A stretch of DNA of 64,000 nt, from positions 47,230 through 111,229 of the forward strand of contig NZ_MCAS01000021.1 of assembly GCF_003610895.1 (NCBI RefSeq), read 5' to 3'. Positions 34,890-43,904 of this stretch are shown piece by piece; position 1 is the first letter of the stretch, and each line of letters opens with the position of its first letter. Below the pieces are notes generated by a model, which had not been told where the DNA came from, did no database searches, and saw nothing but the letters and a program-made list of their open reading frames with translations. The stretch comes from Paraburkholderia fungorum. Lineage in GTDB: Bacteria; Pseudomonadota; Gammaproteobacteria; Burkholderiales; Burkholderiaceae. A program made the position numbers and the translations under genes.

Positions 34890-35990
34890 TTACGGCGCGC
34901 TAGCCGCGATCTTCGGTGTGCTGACGGCGACATCGCCGCATTGCGCGCGGTGGCGCAGCGCGTGGTCGATCAGCACCAGCGCGAGCATGGATTCGGCGAT
35001 CGGCGTGGCGCGGATGCCGACGCACGGGTCATGACGCCCAAACGTTTCGACGATAGCCGGCTGCCCGGCCTTGTCGATCGAACGGCGCGGCGTGCGGATG
35101 CTCGAAGTCGGCTTGATCGCGATGGACACCGTAATGTCCTGCCCGGTCGAAATACCGCCGAGCACGCCGCCCGCATGATTGCCGACAAAGCCCTCCGGCG
35201 TCAGTTCGTCGCCATGCACCGAGCCGCGTTGCGCGACGCTCGCGAAGCCCGCGCCGATCTCGACACCCTTCACCGCATTGATGCCCATCATGGCGTGCGC
35301 GATGTCCGCATCGAGACGGTCGAATAGCGGTTCGCCAAGGCCGACCGGCACGCCGGAAGCCACGACGTTGATACGCGCGCCGATCGAATCGCCGTCTTTA
35401 CGCAATGCGTCCATGTAGCTTTCGAGCTCCGGCACGATCTGCGCGTTCGGCACGAAGAACGGGTTCTCGCGCACGTGGGCCCAGTCGACAAACGGCACGT
35501 CGATCTCGCCGAGCGCCGCCATGTAACCCCGGATTTCGGTACCGAATTTCTCGCGCAGCCATTTCTTCGCTACCGCGCCGGCCGCCACGGTAGGTGCGGT
35601 CAGACGGGCCGAGGAACGGCCGCCGCCGCGATAGTCGCGAATGCCGTATTTCTGCCAGTAGGTGTAGTCGGCGTGACCGGGACGGAAGGTGTCCGCGATA
35701 TTGCCGTAATCCTTGCTGCGCTGGTCCGTGTTGCGAATCAGCAGCGCAATGGGCGCGCCGGTGGTCTGGCCTTCGAACACGCCCGATAGGATCTCGACCT
35801 TGTCTTCTTCCTGACGCTGCGTGACGTGCCGCGACGTGCCCGGCTTGCGGCGGTCGAGTTCGAGCTGGATGTCAGCTTCGCCAAGCGCCATGCCCGGTGG
35901 GCAGCCATCGATCACGCAGCCGATAGCGGGGCCGTGCGATTCGCCGAAGGTCGTGACTGTGAAAAGCGTACCGAGCGTGTTGCCGGACAT
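34890..35990 (-). CDS. aroC: Chorismate synthase
   Basis: 366 aa. The three family signatures are present: GESHGPAIGCVIDGCPPG near the N-terminus, GGGRSSARLTA with its catalytic-site neighbours, and the C-terminal FGRHDPCVGIRA. It converts EPSP to chorismate with reduced FMN, the last common step to aromatic amino acids. The stop codon lies in the loop of a hairpin (GCGCGCC/GGCGCGC, 34881-34900) without a T-tract, possibly a weak terminator. Confidence 0.97.
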   Translation of the reverse strand: MSGNTLGTLFTVTTFGESHGPAIGCVIDGCPPGMALGEADIQLELDRRKPGTSRHVTQRQEEDKVEILSGVFEGQTTGAPIALLIRNTDQRSKDYGNIADTFRPGHADYTYWQKYGIRDYRGGGRSSARLTAPTVAAGAVAKKWLREKFGTEIRGYMAALGEIDVPFVDWAHVRENPFFVPNAQIVPELESYMDALRKDGDSIGARINVVASGVPVGLGEPLFDRLDADIAHAMMGINAVKGVEIGAGFASVAQRGSVHGDELTPEGFVGNHAGGVLGGISTGQDITVSIAIKPTSSIRTPRRSIDKAGQPAIVETFGRHDPCVGIRATPIAESMLALVLIDHALRHRAQCGDVAVSTPKIAASAP

Positions 35991-36073
35991 GGGCGTCGTC
36001 CAAAGAAATGCGGGGAAAGCACTATTATGCCAGCCTTGATGCCGCCCCGGCCGCCCCGGCAGGCCACGCCGCG

Positions 36074-38011
36074 CTACTTCCGCGCCCCGCGCAACTCGGT
36101 GACAATCTGCTGCAGCACCTCAGGCGACGCCTCAGCCGGGTCGATCGGCTCCCCTACCGCCAGCGTCAGCCGGCTCATGACGCCCTTCTGGATCGGCCGC
36201 GGCCAGCGCGCGTCGTTGGCGCGCGAGAACACGCTGCCCCACAGTCCACGCAGCGCCATTGGTATCACCGGCGCCGGCGTGCGGCGGATGATCTCAGTCA
36301 CGCCGTGGCGGAACGGGTTCATCTCGCCGGTCTTCGTCAGCTTGCCTTCCGGGAAGATGCAGACCAGATCGCCCTCGGCAAGCGCCTCGGCGCAGCGCTC
36401 GTAGGCGCGCGCGAGCAGCGCCGGATCCTGATGGGCGGGCGCGATCGGAATCGCCTTCGCGTGGCGGAACACCCAGCCGGCGAACGGCGACTTGAAGATC
36501 TGATGGTCCATCACGAAGCGGATCGGCCGCGGGCTCTCGGCCATGATGACGATCGCATCGACGAAACTCACGTGGTTGCACACCAGAACGGCCGCGCCCT
36601 CTTCCGGAATCCGTTCGGCATGAACCAGACGGATCCGGTAGAACGTGTGCACCAGCACCCAGGCGATAAAGCGCAGCAAAAACTCGGGCACGAGCGAATA
36701 AATATACGTCGCGACGACAATATTCAGCAGCGCGGTGACGAGGAAAATCGCCGGAATGCTGAAACCCGCCGCGGTCAGCCCCATCGCCATCAAGGCCGAA
36801 ACGATCATGAACAGCGAGTTCAGAATATTGTTTGCCGCGATGATGCGCGCGCGGTGGCTCGGCTGGCTGCGGCTCTGGATCAGCGCATAGAGCGGCACGC
36901 TATAGAAGCCGCCGAACATGGCCAGCAAAAACAGATCGGCCAGCACGCGCCAATGGGCGGGCCGCACGAGGAATTCGCCGACGCTCAGCAAATGCCCGGC
37001 CACCGGCAGCGCATGGCTCGCGAAGAACAGATCGATCGCGAACACGCTCATGCCGATCGAGCCAAGCGGCACGAGGCCGATTTCGATGCGCCGCTTGGAG
37101 AGCTTTTCGCACAGCAGCGAGCCGATGCCGATGCCGATCGAGAACGTGCCGAGCAGGACGGTTACGACATCCGGATCGGCGGACAACACGTTTTTCGCAA
37201 AGCTGAAAAACGAGGACAGAAAGGTGGCGCCCACGAACCACAGCCAGGAAATCCCCAGCAGGCTCAGAAACACCGTGCGGTTCTCGCGCGCGAGCTTCAG
37301 GTTGCGCCACGTCTCGCTGACCGGATTCCAGTTGATGCGCAGATCGGGCTGCGGCGCCGCCGTGACAGGCACAAAGTTCGACACCAGCCGCCCCACCAGC
37401 GCAATCGCGACACACGCGCAGGCCAGCACCACGGCGCCATGCTCGACGAAACCCGCGCCCACGCCGCCGATGATCGTGCCGACCAGGATCGCGACGAAGG
37501 TGCCCATCTCGACCATGCCGTTACCACCGACCAGTTCCGACTTCGACAGATGCTGCGGCAGGTACGAATACTTGACCGGCCCGAACACGGTCGAATGGAC
37601 GCCCATCAGAAACGTGCACAGATACAGCAGCGGCGCGCTATGCAGCCAGAAACCCGCGCCCCCGATCAGCATCACGACGATTTCGAAGGTTTTGACGAAA
37701 CGCGTGAGCATTGCCTTGTCGTACTTGTCTGCGATCTGACCGGAGGTCGCCGACAGCAGCACGAACGGCAGGATGAAAATCGCTGAAATCAGGAACGCGG
37801 CCGTTTTCGGATCGACACCCGAAAAGCGTGCCGCCTGATAGGTGACGAGCGACGTGAAGCCGATCTTGAACACGTTGTCGTTCATCGCGCCGAGGAACTG
37901 GGTCCAGAAAAACGGCGCGAAACGGCGCTGGCCGAGCAGGCGGAACTGCGACTCATGCGCCTCGTGAGGGCGCGCGGCACGGCGGGCAGCAGGTATTGGG
38001 CGATCGCTCAT
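36074..38011 (-). CDS. MFS transporter fused to PlsC-type acyltransferase
   Basis: 645 aa. Residues 30-425 are an MFS permease resembling the lysophospholipid flippase LplT (FFWTQFLGAMNDNVFKIGF, YDKAMLTRFVK). Residues 440-645 are a PlsC/LPLAT acyltransferase with the His-x4-Asp box NHVSFVDA and the FPEGKLTKTG motif. Enteric bacteria encode LplT and the acyltransferase/acyl-ACP-synthetase Aas separately; here the AMP-ligase part is missing. The likely role is uptake and re-acylation of lysophospholipids at the inner membrane. The start at 38011 lacks a clear ribosome site. Confidence 0.93.
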   Translation of the reverse strand: MSDRPIPAARRAARPHEAHESQFRLLGQRRFAPFFWTQFLGAMNDNVFKIGFTSLVTYQAARFSGVDPKTAAFLISAIFILPFVLLSATSGQIADKYDKAMLTRFVKTFEIVVMLIGGAGFWLHSAPLLYLCTFLMGVHSTVFGPVKYSYLPQHLSKSELVGGNGMVEMGTFVAILVGTIIGGVGAGFVEHGAVVLACACVAIALVGRLVSNFVPVTAAPQPDLRINWNPVSETWRNLKLARENRTVFLSLLGISWLWFVGATFLSSFFSFAKNVLSADPDVVTVLLGTFSIGIGIGSLLCEKLSKRRIEIGLVPLGSIGMSVFAIDLFFASHALPVAGHLLSVGEFLVRPAHWRVLADLFLLAMFGGFYSVPLYALIQSRSQPSHRARIIAANNILNSLFMIVSALMAMGLTAAGFSIPAIFLVTALLNIVVATYIYSLVPEFLLRFIAWVLVHTFYRIRLVHAERIPEEGAAVLVCNHVSFVDAIVIMAESPRPIRFVMDHQIFKSPFAGWVFRHAKAIPIAPAHQDPALLARAYERCAEALAEGDLVCIFPEGKLTKTGEMNPFRHGVTEIIRRTPAPVIPMALRGLWGSVFSRANDARWPRPIQKGVMSRLTLAVGEPIDPAEASPEVLQQIVTELRGARK

Positions 38012-38093
38012 GGAGGTCGGGAACCGGCAAGAAACGGGCTAAAGGAGCAACACGGTGGAAAAGCCGGGAAAAAACCAGGAAAAGACCGGACAC

Positions 38094-38119
38094 AAAAAAA
38101 GCGCACGTTTTCGCGCGCG
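38094..38119 (-). terminator. Rho-independent terminator after the CBS-domain gene
   Basis: On the minus strand GCGCGCG-AAAA-CGTGCGC (one G-T pair) is followed by seven T residues, ending 93 bp past the CBS gene stop. Confidence 0.75.
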
Positions 38120-38186
38120 CCTTGACCGCATTTTCACACTCACGGCAACGGCGCGAGCGCCGCGGTGAGTCACCAGCCACCGGGCA

Positions 38187-38648
38187 TTAACGCGCCGGCT
38201 GCTGTTCCTGCTGTTCTTCCGGCCAGTCGCGGATATAGGCCTTGAGCATGCGATTTTCAAAGCCCTGCTCTTCGACCACCGCCTTCGCGACGTCGTAGAA
38301 CGAAATCACGCCCATCAACGTGCGGCTTTCCAGCACCGGCAAATAGCGCACGTGATGCTCGAGCATCATGCGGCGAACCTCGTTGACGTCCGTTTCAGGC
38401 GTGCAGGTGAGCGGATGGTCGTCCATCAGCTTGCGGATCGTGGAGGTACCGAGGCTGCCGTGATGCTTGCTCAAGGTCAGAATGACTTCGCGAAAGGTCA
38501 GCATGCCGACGAGGTCGCCGTATTCCATCACGACCAGCGAGCCGATGTCGTGCTCGGCCATGGTATTGACTGCGTCGTGCAGCGTGGTATCCGGCGTAAC
38601 CGTGAAAAGGGTGTTGCCTTTGACTTTAAGAATGTCGCTGACTCGCAT
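38187..38648 (-). CDS. Tandem CBS-domain protein
   Basis: 153 aa made of two CBS motifs (residues 5-62: VTPDTTLHDAVNTMAEHDIG (part), GMLTFREVIL; residues 72-130: CTPETDVNEVRRMMLEHHVR (part), GVISFYDVAKAVVEE), plus a Gln/Glu-rich tail. A GGAGACAGATC site precedes the ATG. Such stand-alone CBS pairs bind adenine nucleotides and act as energy-state sensors or partners. The partner is unknown. Confidence 0.93.
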   Translation of the reverse strand: MRVSDILKVKGNTLFTVTPDTTLHDAVNTMAEHDIGSLVVMEYGDLVGMLTFREVILTLSKHHGSLGTSTIRKLMDDHPLTCTPETDVNEVRRMMLEHHVRYLPVLESRTLMGVISFYDVAKAVVEEQGFENRMLKAYIRDWPEEQQEQQPAR

Positions 38649-38887
38649 GATCTGTCTCCGTGATACCCGCTAAGCTGATAGTGCCTGAATGACTTTCGAT
38701 CCTAGCGGAAAGGCCCATAAAAGGAAAGCGGCCCGCCCATCAAGGCGCGACGGGGGTTTGCCGGTTCTGTGCGGCACCGTCCAAACAGCATGTATCGGGA
38801 AAACCGCGCTTGAAGCGATTCATGCCGATGATAGGATGGCCGCCACTTTCACCTTTCGCGGGGCCGTCCGTGGCCTCGCCGCCCAGG

Positions 38888-40315
38888 ATGTCCGCCAACC
38901 GTTTCGATACGCTTGCGCTGCACGCCGGCGCAGCGCCCGACCCGACCACCGGCGCGCGCGCCACGCCGATTTACCAGACTACCTCGTTTTCGTTCCGCGA
39001 CTCTGACCACGCCGCGGCGCTCTTCAACATGGAACGCGCCGGCCACGTCTATTCGCGCATCTCGAACCCCACCGTGGCCGTGTTCGAGGAACGCGTCGCC
39101 GCGCTGGAAAACGGCGCGGGCGCAATCGGCACGGCTAGTGGCCAGGCCGCGCTGCATCTGGCGATCGCCACGCTGATGGGCGCCGGCTCCCATATCGTCG
39201 CCTCCAGCGCGCTGTACGGCGGCTCGCACAACCTGCTGCACTACACGCTGCGGCGTTTCGGCATCGAGACGACTTTCGTCAAACCCGGCGATCTCGACGC
39301 CTGGCGCGCCGCGCTGCGCCCGAACACGCGCCTGCTGTTCGGCGAAACGCTCGGCAACCCGGGGCTCGACGTGCTCGATATCGCCTCCGTGGCGCAACTC
39401 GCTCACGAGCACCGCGTCCCGCTGCTGGTCGATTCGACCTTTACCACGCCCTATCTGCTCAAGCCATTCGAGCATGGCGCCGACTTCGTCTATCACTCCG
39501 CGACCAAATTCCTCGGCGGCCACGGCACGACGATCGGCGGCGTGCTGGTGGACGGCGGCACTTTCGACTTCGACGCGTCCGGCCGTTTCCCCGAATTTAC
39601 CGAACCGTACGAGGGCTTCCACGGCATGGTGTTCGCCGAGGAAAGCACCGTCGCGCCGTTCCTCCTGCGCGCGCGCCGCGAGGGCTTGCGCGACTTCGGC
39701 GCATGCCTGCATCCGCAGGCCGCGTGGCAACTGCTGCAAGGCATCGAAACGCTGCCGCTACGCATGGAGCGGCACGTCGCGAATACGCGCAAGGTGGTCG
39801 AGTTCCTGTGCGCCCATCCGGCCGTCGAAGCCGTGGCTTACCCGGAGCTGCTGTCGCATCCGGACCATGCGCTCGCGAAGCGTCTGCTGCCGCGCGGCGC
39901 GGGTGCCGTGTTCAGCTTCAATCTGCGCGGCGATCGCGCCGCCGGACGCAGCTTCATCGAAGCGCTTTCGCTGTTCTCGCATCTCGCGAACGTCGGCGAC
40001 GCGCGCTCGCTCGTCATCCATCCCGCCTCGACGACGCACTTTCGCATGGATGCCGCCGCGCTCGCCGCAGCCGGCATCGCGGAAGGCACGATCCGCCTGT
40101 CGATCGGTCTTGAAGACCCCGACGACCTGATCGACGACCTCAAGCGCGCACTGAAAGCCGCACAAAAATCGGCTGGGAGCGGGTCTGGAAGTGGGCCAAC
40201 CGGTCCGTCCGGTACGGCAAAAACCGATCCGGCCAATTCATCCACAACTTCCTCCCCAGGCACCCAATCCGCGGCACCTGCCAACCCGGCCACGCCCCGC
40301 CCGGAGTCCGCATGA
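38888..40315 (+). CDS. metY: O-acetylhomoserine sulfhydrylase-type PLP enzyme
   Basis: 475 aa from ATG 38888 (MSANRFDTLALHAG); the frame is open from 38810 but the upstream part is not family-like. Signatures: TPIYQTTSFSFRDSDHAAAL, YSRISNPTVAVFEERVAALE (part), GTASGQAAL and the PLP lysine in YHSATKFLGGHGT. The length, and the absence of cystathionine-synthase-specific features, favour a direct sulfhydrylase of methionine synthesis (MetY or MetZ). The last 45 or so residues are a Gly/Ser/Thr/Pro-rich low-complexity tail not usual in the family. The stop overlaps the next start (ATGA), so they are coupled. Confidence 0.9.
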   Translation: MSANRFDTLALHAGAAPDPTTGARATPIYQTTSFSFRDSDHAAALFNMERAGHVYSRISNPTVAVFEERVAALENGAGAIGTASGQAALHLAIATLMGAGSHIVASSALYGGSHNLLHYTLRRFGIETTFVKPGDLDAWRAALRPNTRLLFGETLGNPGLDVLDIASVAQLAHEHRVPLLVDSTFTTPYLLKPFEHGADFVYHSATKFLGGHGTTIGGVLVDGGTFDFDASGRFPEFTEPYEGFHGMVFAEESTVAPFLLRARREGLRDFGACLHPQAAWQLLQGIETLPLRMERHVANTRKVVEFLCAHPAVEAVAYPELLSHPDHALAKRLLPRGAGAVFSFNLRGDRAAGRSFIEALSLFSHLANVGDARSLVIHPASTTHFRMDAAALAAAGIAEGTIRLSIGLEDPDDLIDDLKRALKAAQKSAGSGSGSGPTGPSGTAKTDPANSSTTSSPGTQSAAPANPATPRPESA

Positions 40316-41154
40316 TCCTCACCGTTCAAGGCAAACCTGCCTACGCATACACCGGCGGCAAACCATTCGACTCCAGCTTGCCAACCGCCGTATTCATCCA
40401 CGGCGCCGAGCATGACCATAGCGTGTGGGCATTGCAAACGCGTTACTTCGCGCATCATGGCTTCAGCGTGCTGGCGGTCGATCTGCCCGGCCACTGCCGC
40501 AGCGCGGGCCCGGCGCTCGCCAGCGTGCCCGCGATGGCCGACTGGCTGGTCGCCCTGCTCGACGCCGCCGGTGTGCAGCGCGCGTTCGTGGCCGGACACA
40601 GCATGGGCTCGCTGATCGCACTCGACTTCGCCGGCCGTTATCCGGCGCGCACAACGCATCTGGCGCTGCTTGCCACCGCCGTGCCGATGGCCGTCTCCGA
40701 CGCCTTGCTCGAAGCCGCCTTGCATCGCGAGCCCGATGCAATCGGCATGGTCAATCAATGGTCACACTCGACATTCGCCGCCAAGCCGTCGTGCCCAGGC
40801 CCTGGCTTCTGGCTGCACGGCATGAATCAGCGGCTGATGGAACGCGTCTCCAAGAGCGGCGAGCCGCAGTTGTTCCACACCGACTTCACCGCATGCAATA
40901 GCTATGCGGACGGCCTCGCACGCGCCGCCGAGGTACGCTGTCCGACCCGGCTGATCGCGGGCCGGCGCGATGCAATGACGCCGCCGCGCGCGGCCAAAGC
41001 GCTCGCCGACGCGCTCGCCCGAGCCGGCGTACCGGTCGACACGGTCATGCTCGAAGCCGGCCATGCCTTGATGACCGAGCAGCCCGATGCCACGCTCGAC
41101 GCGTTGTTCAGTTTTGCTTCGAAGTCCTCGAAGCCGTTGCAGGCCGCTCAATAG
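40312..41154 (+). CDS. Alpha/beta hydrolase, translationally coupled to metY
   Basis: 280 aa. The start ATG overlaps the metY stop by 4 bp. It has VFIHGAEHDHSVWALQ (oxyanion region), nucleophile elbow AGHSMGSL, the acid in LIAGRRDAMTP and catalytic His in EAGHALM. The coupling suggests a role in sulfur or homoserine-ester metabolism, for example handling of acyl-homoserine, but it is not MetX-like in length or motifs. The substrate is unknown. Confidence 0.88.
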   Translation: MILTVQGKPAYAYTGGKPFDSSLPTAVFIHGAEHDHSVWALQTRYFAHHGFSVLAVDLPGHCRSAGPALASVPAMADWLVALLDAAGVQRAFVAGHSMGSLIALDFAGRYPARTTHLALLATAVPMAVSDALLEAALHREPDAIGMVNQWSHSTFAAKPSCPGPGFWLHGMNQRLMERVSKSGEPQLFHTDFTACNSYADGLARAAEVRCPTRLIAGRRDAMTPPRAAKALADALARAGVPVDTVMLEAGHALMTEQPDATLDALFSFASKSSKPLQAAQ

Positions 41155-41352
41155 CCGTCACGAGCCGTCACGATAAGCGCGAAGGTAGACGCGCGCCATC
41201 GGCCGAATGGCCAGGTTGCACGCATGGCCCGATAGCCGCACAATGGGTCAGGCCTGTCCTGTTTCGAGCGCGCGCCGGGCATCTCTGCGCGCGGCGAACC
41301 AACCTGGAGCGACGGGCACGGAATCGAGTAGCGTCGACATTCGGAGGCCGTG

Positions 41353-41673
41353 ATGGCTCAAACCGCGCACACCGATCACTTCGCAAGTTTCGCGGAGTTC
41401 TACCCGTACTATCTGAGCGAGCATCGCAACACGGTGTCGCGGCGGCTGCATTTCGTGGGTTCGCTCGGCGTGATCGGCTGCCTCGCCATGGCGCTCGCCA
41501 CCGGCAACTGGCTCTGGCTGCCGGCTGCGGTCATCTGCGGATATGGCTTTGCATGGGTCGGGCATTTCTTCTTCGAGAAAAACCGGCCGGCCACCTTCCG
41601 GCATCCGCTTTATAGCCTGATGGGCGATTGGGTGATGTTCAAAGACATCTGCGTGGGGAAGATTTCGCTTTAG
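41353..41673 (+). CDS. Mpo1-like (DUF962) small membrane protein
   Basis: 106 aa from ATG 41353; a GTG directly before it (41350) is too close to the GGAGG site. The family pattern is FAEFYPYYLSEHRNTVSRRLHFVGS, then two hydrophobic segments (45-80) and HFFFEKNRPATF. His residues in EHRN, RRLHF and GHFFFEKNRPA are conserved and, in yeast Mpo1, serve an Fe-dependent dioxygenase of 2-hydroxy fatty acids. The bacterial role is not established. Confidence 0.9.
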   Translation: MAQTAHTDHFASFAEFYPYYLSEHRNTVSRRLHFVGSLGVIGCLAMALATGNWLWLPAAVICGYGFAWVGHFFFEKNRPATFRHPLYSLMGDWVMFKDICVGKISL

Positions 41674-41697
41674 ATGGTCAGCGCTTCAGGCTGCCGG

Positions 41698-41749
41698 CTC
41701 ATGCAGCCTGCTTATGTAGCACACTTATGCAACACGCTCATGCAGCCTG
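41698..41749. repeat. Four degenerate 13-bp tandem units at a convergent gene end
   Basis: CTCATGCAGCCTG, CTTATGTAGCACA, CTTATGCAACACG and CTCATGCAGCCTG start at 41698, 41711, 41724 and 41737. They overlap the stop codon of the BrkB-type gene. CAGGCTGC (41687) can also pair with GCAGCCTG (41703-41710). Confidence 0.6.
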
Positions 41750-43057
41750 ATGCGGCATTGAAGAAGCACCCTGTTCGCTTTCCTGGGCGCGCGCTGCCCG
41801 CGCAGCGGCACGCGCCGCCAGCAGCGTAGCGAGCGTCACTTTCAGCTTGTCGTTTTCCAGCGCCGCCAGAAGCATCTGCCCATCCACACGCGTGGAGTTC
41901 AGCTCAAGCTGATATTCGAGCTCGGCGCGGTCGATCACGAACAGGTCGAACAGACGCTCAACCGTGATCTGCGCCGGATTTGCCAGCAACAGGAAATGCG
42001 GCCGCGTGCCGTCTTCCTGCAAGCGCGCAATCCAGTCGATTTCCTCGAGCTTTTCCAGCAGATTGATCGTGGTGTCCATCTCACGGCGAAGCATGCGTGA
42101 CAGCTCCGGCACCGTGTAGCCGCGCTTGCCCGCATCGCGCGCTTCCGAGAGCCGCGCGAGCAGTTCGAGCGAATCGAACAGATTGCTGCCCTCGAACCTC
42201 GGCCGGTGAAACTGGCCAATACGGATCGCCGGCAATGCCGATGCGATCATCGCGCCCGCCAGCGCGATGAACCAGCATAGATACATCCACAGCAGGAATA
42301 GCGGCACGGCGGCAAATGCACCGTACACCGCGGTGTAGGTCGGAATCCTGCGCACGTAGTAGCCAAAGCCGCGCTTGGCGAGTTCGAAGGCGATCGCGGC
42401 AGCAACCCCGCCGATCACCGCGTCGCGCCACTCCACCCGGCAGTTCGGCAGAAACACGTAAAGCATCGTGAAAGCGAGTGCCGTCAACGGTAACGCGGCG
42501 CTCGTCAGCGCCCAGTCGATCACGGACGGAATATGCTGCGTGCCCGTGAACGCCATGGAACGCGTGAACAGATAGGACGAAATCGACAGGCTCACCCCGA
42601 TCAGAATCGGCCCCAGCGTGATGATTGCCCAGTAGACCAGAATGCGCTGCGCGAACGGCCGCGCCTTGCGCACCCGCCAGATCACGTTGAAAGCGGATTC
42701 CACCGTCATCATCGTCATGACGGCGGTGACGAACAGAAAAATCATGCCGATGGTCGTCAGGCCCTTGGCCTTCGACGCGAACTGGTTCAGGTAATTGAAA
42801 ATCTGACTGTTGAGCTGAGCAGGCATCAGATGGTCGGCGAGGAAAATCTGCAGCGACATCTGAAACGAGCTGAAAATCGGAAACGCGGTGAACAGCGCGA
42901 ACGCGACCGTGGCGAGAGGCACGAGCGCGAGCATGGTGGTGAACGTGAGGCTGCCGGCCACCTGCGGAATGCGATCTTCGCCGCTGCGCTTCGCGGCAAA
43001 CTGCGCAAGCCGTTTGAGCTTGTCGAGATCGAAACGCACCCTGGACAGCAAACCCAC
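41738..43057 (-). CDS. YihY/BrkB-family inner-membrane protein
   Basis: 439 aa with the start placed at GTG 43057, because GGAGG lies 7 nt before it; the longer frame begins with a TTG at 43081 and has no ribosome site. Residues 25-290 carry about six membrane segments with the family pattern (AGSLTFTTMLALVPLATVAF (part), FVTAVMTMMTVESAFNVIW (part), YTAVYGAFAAVPLFLLWMYL). The C-terminal 140 residues form a cytoplasmic winged-helix-like region (GYTVPELSRMLRREMDTTIN). The family was once called ribonuclease BN, an assignment now withdrawn. Function unknown. Confidence 0.9.
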   Translation of the reverse strand: MGLLSRVRFDLDKLKRLAQFAAKRSGEDRIPQVAGSLTFTTMLALVPLATVAFALFTAFPIFSSFQMSLQIFLADHLMPAQLNSQIFNYLNQFASKAKGLTTIGMIFLFVTAVMTMMTVESAFNVIWRVRKARPFAQRILVYWAIITLGPILIGVSLSISSYLFTRSMAFTGTQHIPSVIDWALTSAALPLTALAFTMLYVFLPNCRVEWRDAVIGGVAAAIAFELAKRGFGYYVRRIPTYTAVYGAFAAVPLFLLWMYLCWFIALAGAMIASALPAIRIGQFHRPRFEGSNLFDSLELLARLSEARDAGKRGYTVPELSRMLRREMDTTINLLEKLEEIDWIARLQEDGTRPHFLLLANPAQITVERLFDLFVIDRAELEYQLELNSTRVDGQMLLAALENDKLKVTLATLLAARAAARAARAQESEQGASSMPHQAA

Positions 43058-43179
43058 CTTCTTACCTCCCGGCTTTATCAAACGGTGTTTCAGGACCGTG
43101 CCCGAGGCCTGGCCGAATGGCTATGGATGGCCTGTACAGCGGACCCAGCCCCTATAATACCCGTTCACCGATGAGGCCT

Positions 43180-43782
43180 ATGAAAGACATTCTCGTGCTC
43201 TATTACAGCCGTCACGGCGCTACGCGCGAGCTTGCGCTGGCGATCGCGCATGGCGTCGACAGCGTCCCCGGCATGCAGGCGCGCGTGCGCACCGTACCGG
43301 CGGTTTCCACGGTCTGCGAGGCGACCCAGCCGGACATTCCCGCTGAAGGACCGCCCTACGTCGAACTGCGCGATCTCGAAGAATGCGCCGGTCTCGCGCT
43401 CGGTTCGCCCACCCGCTTCGGCAACATGGCCGCGTCGCTGAAATACTTTCTCGACGGCACCACGCCGCAGTGGCTTTCGGGTGCGCTGTCCGGCAAACCC
43501 GCTTGCGTGTTCACCTCCACCGGCAGCCTGCACGGCGGCCAGGAGTCCACGCTGCTCTCCATGATGCTGCCGCTTTTGCATCATGGCATGCTGATCGTCG
43601 GCATTCCGTACACCGAGAGTACGCTCTCCACCACGCAAACCGGCGGCAGCCCCTATGGCGCGTCGCATTTCGCACGCGCCGGCACGGCCGAACAAGGCAT
43701 CTCCGCCGACGAGAAAACGCTGGCGATTGCGCTCGGCGCGCGCGTTGCCCGCACGGCGGCATCCATGAGCGAACGGCCGTGA
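43180..43782 (+). CDS. wrbA: WrbA-type NAD(P)H:quinone oxidoreductase
   Basis: 200 aa from ATG 43180 (MKDILVLYYS), preceded by GAGG; an ATG at 43171 is the alternative. The flavodoxin-like FMN loop is LYYSRHGATRELA. The WrbA pattern follows: GSPTRFGNMAASLKYFLDGT (part), W..GALSGKPACVFTSTGSLHGG (part) and ESTLLSMMLPLLHHGM. It should reduce quinones by two electrons as oxidative-stress protection. It is divergent from the BrkB-type gene. Confidence 0.9.
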   Translation: MKDILVLYYSRHGATRELALAIAHGVDSVPGMQARVRTVPAVSTVCEATQPDIPAEGPPYVELRDLEECAGLALGSPTRFGNMAASLKYFLDGTTPQWLSGALSGKPACVFTSTGSLHGGQESTLLSMMLPLLHHGMLIVGIPYTESTLSTTQTGGSPYGASHFARAGTAEQGISADEKTLAIALGARVARTAASMSERP

Positions 43783-43856
43783 ACGCGCCGGATGCGCCGG
43801 GCGCCGCGAACGATTCGAACGATGCGAACTCCGCGATGCCCGTGAGCAGCCGCAAC

Positions 43857-43891
43857 GCGCAATCCGCCGGTTCGTCCCCGGCGGATTGCGC
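43857..43891 (+). promoter_or_regulatory. Perfect 14-bp inverted repeat just before the DUF2069 ribosome site
   Basis: GCGCAATCCGCCGG pairs with CCGGCGGATTGCGC across a 7-nt loop, ending one base before the AAGGA site of the DUF2069 gene. It has no T-tract. It may act as an mRNA structure insulating or controlling translation, or as a processing site between wrbA and DUF2069. Confidence 0.5.
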
Positions 43892-43904
43892 AAGGAACAC
43901 GCCC

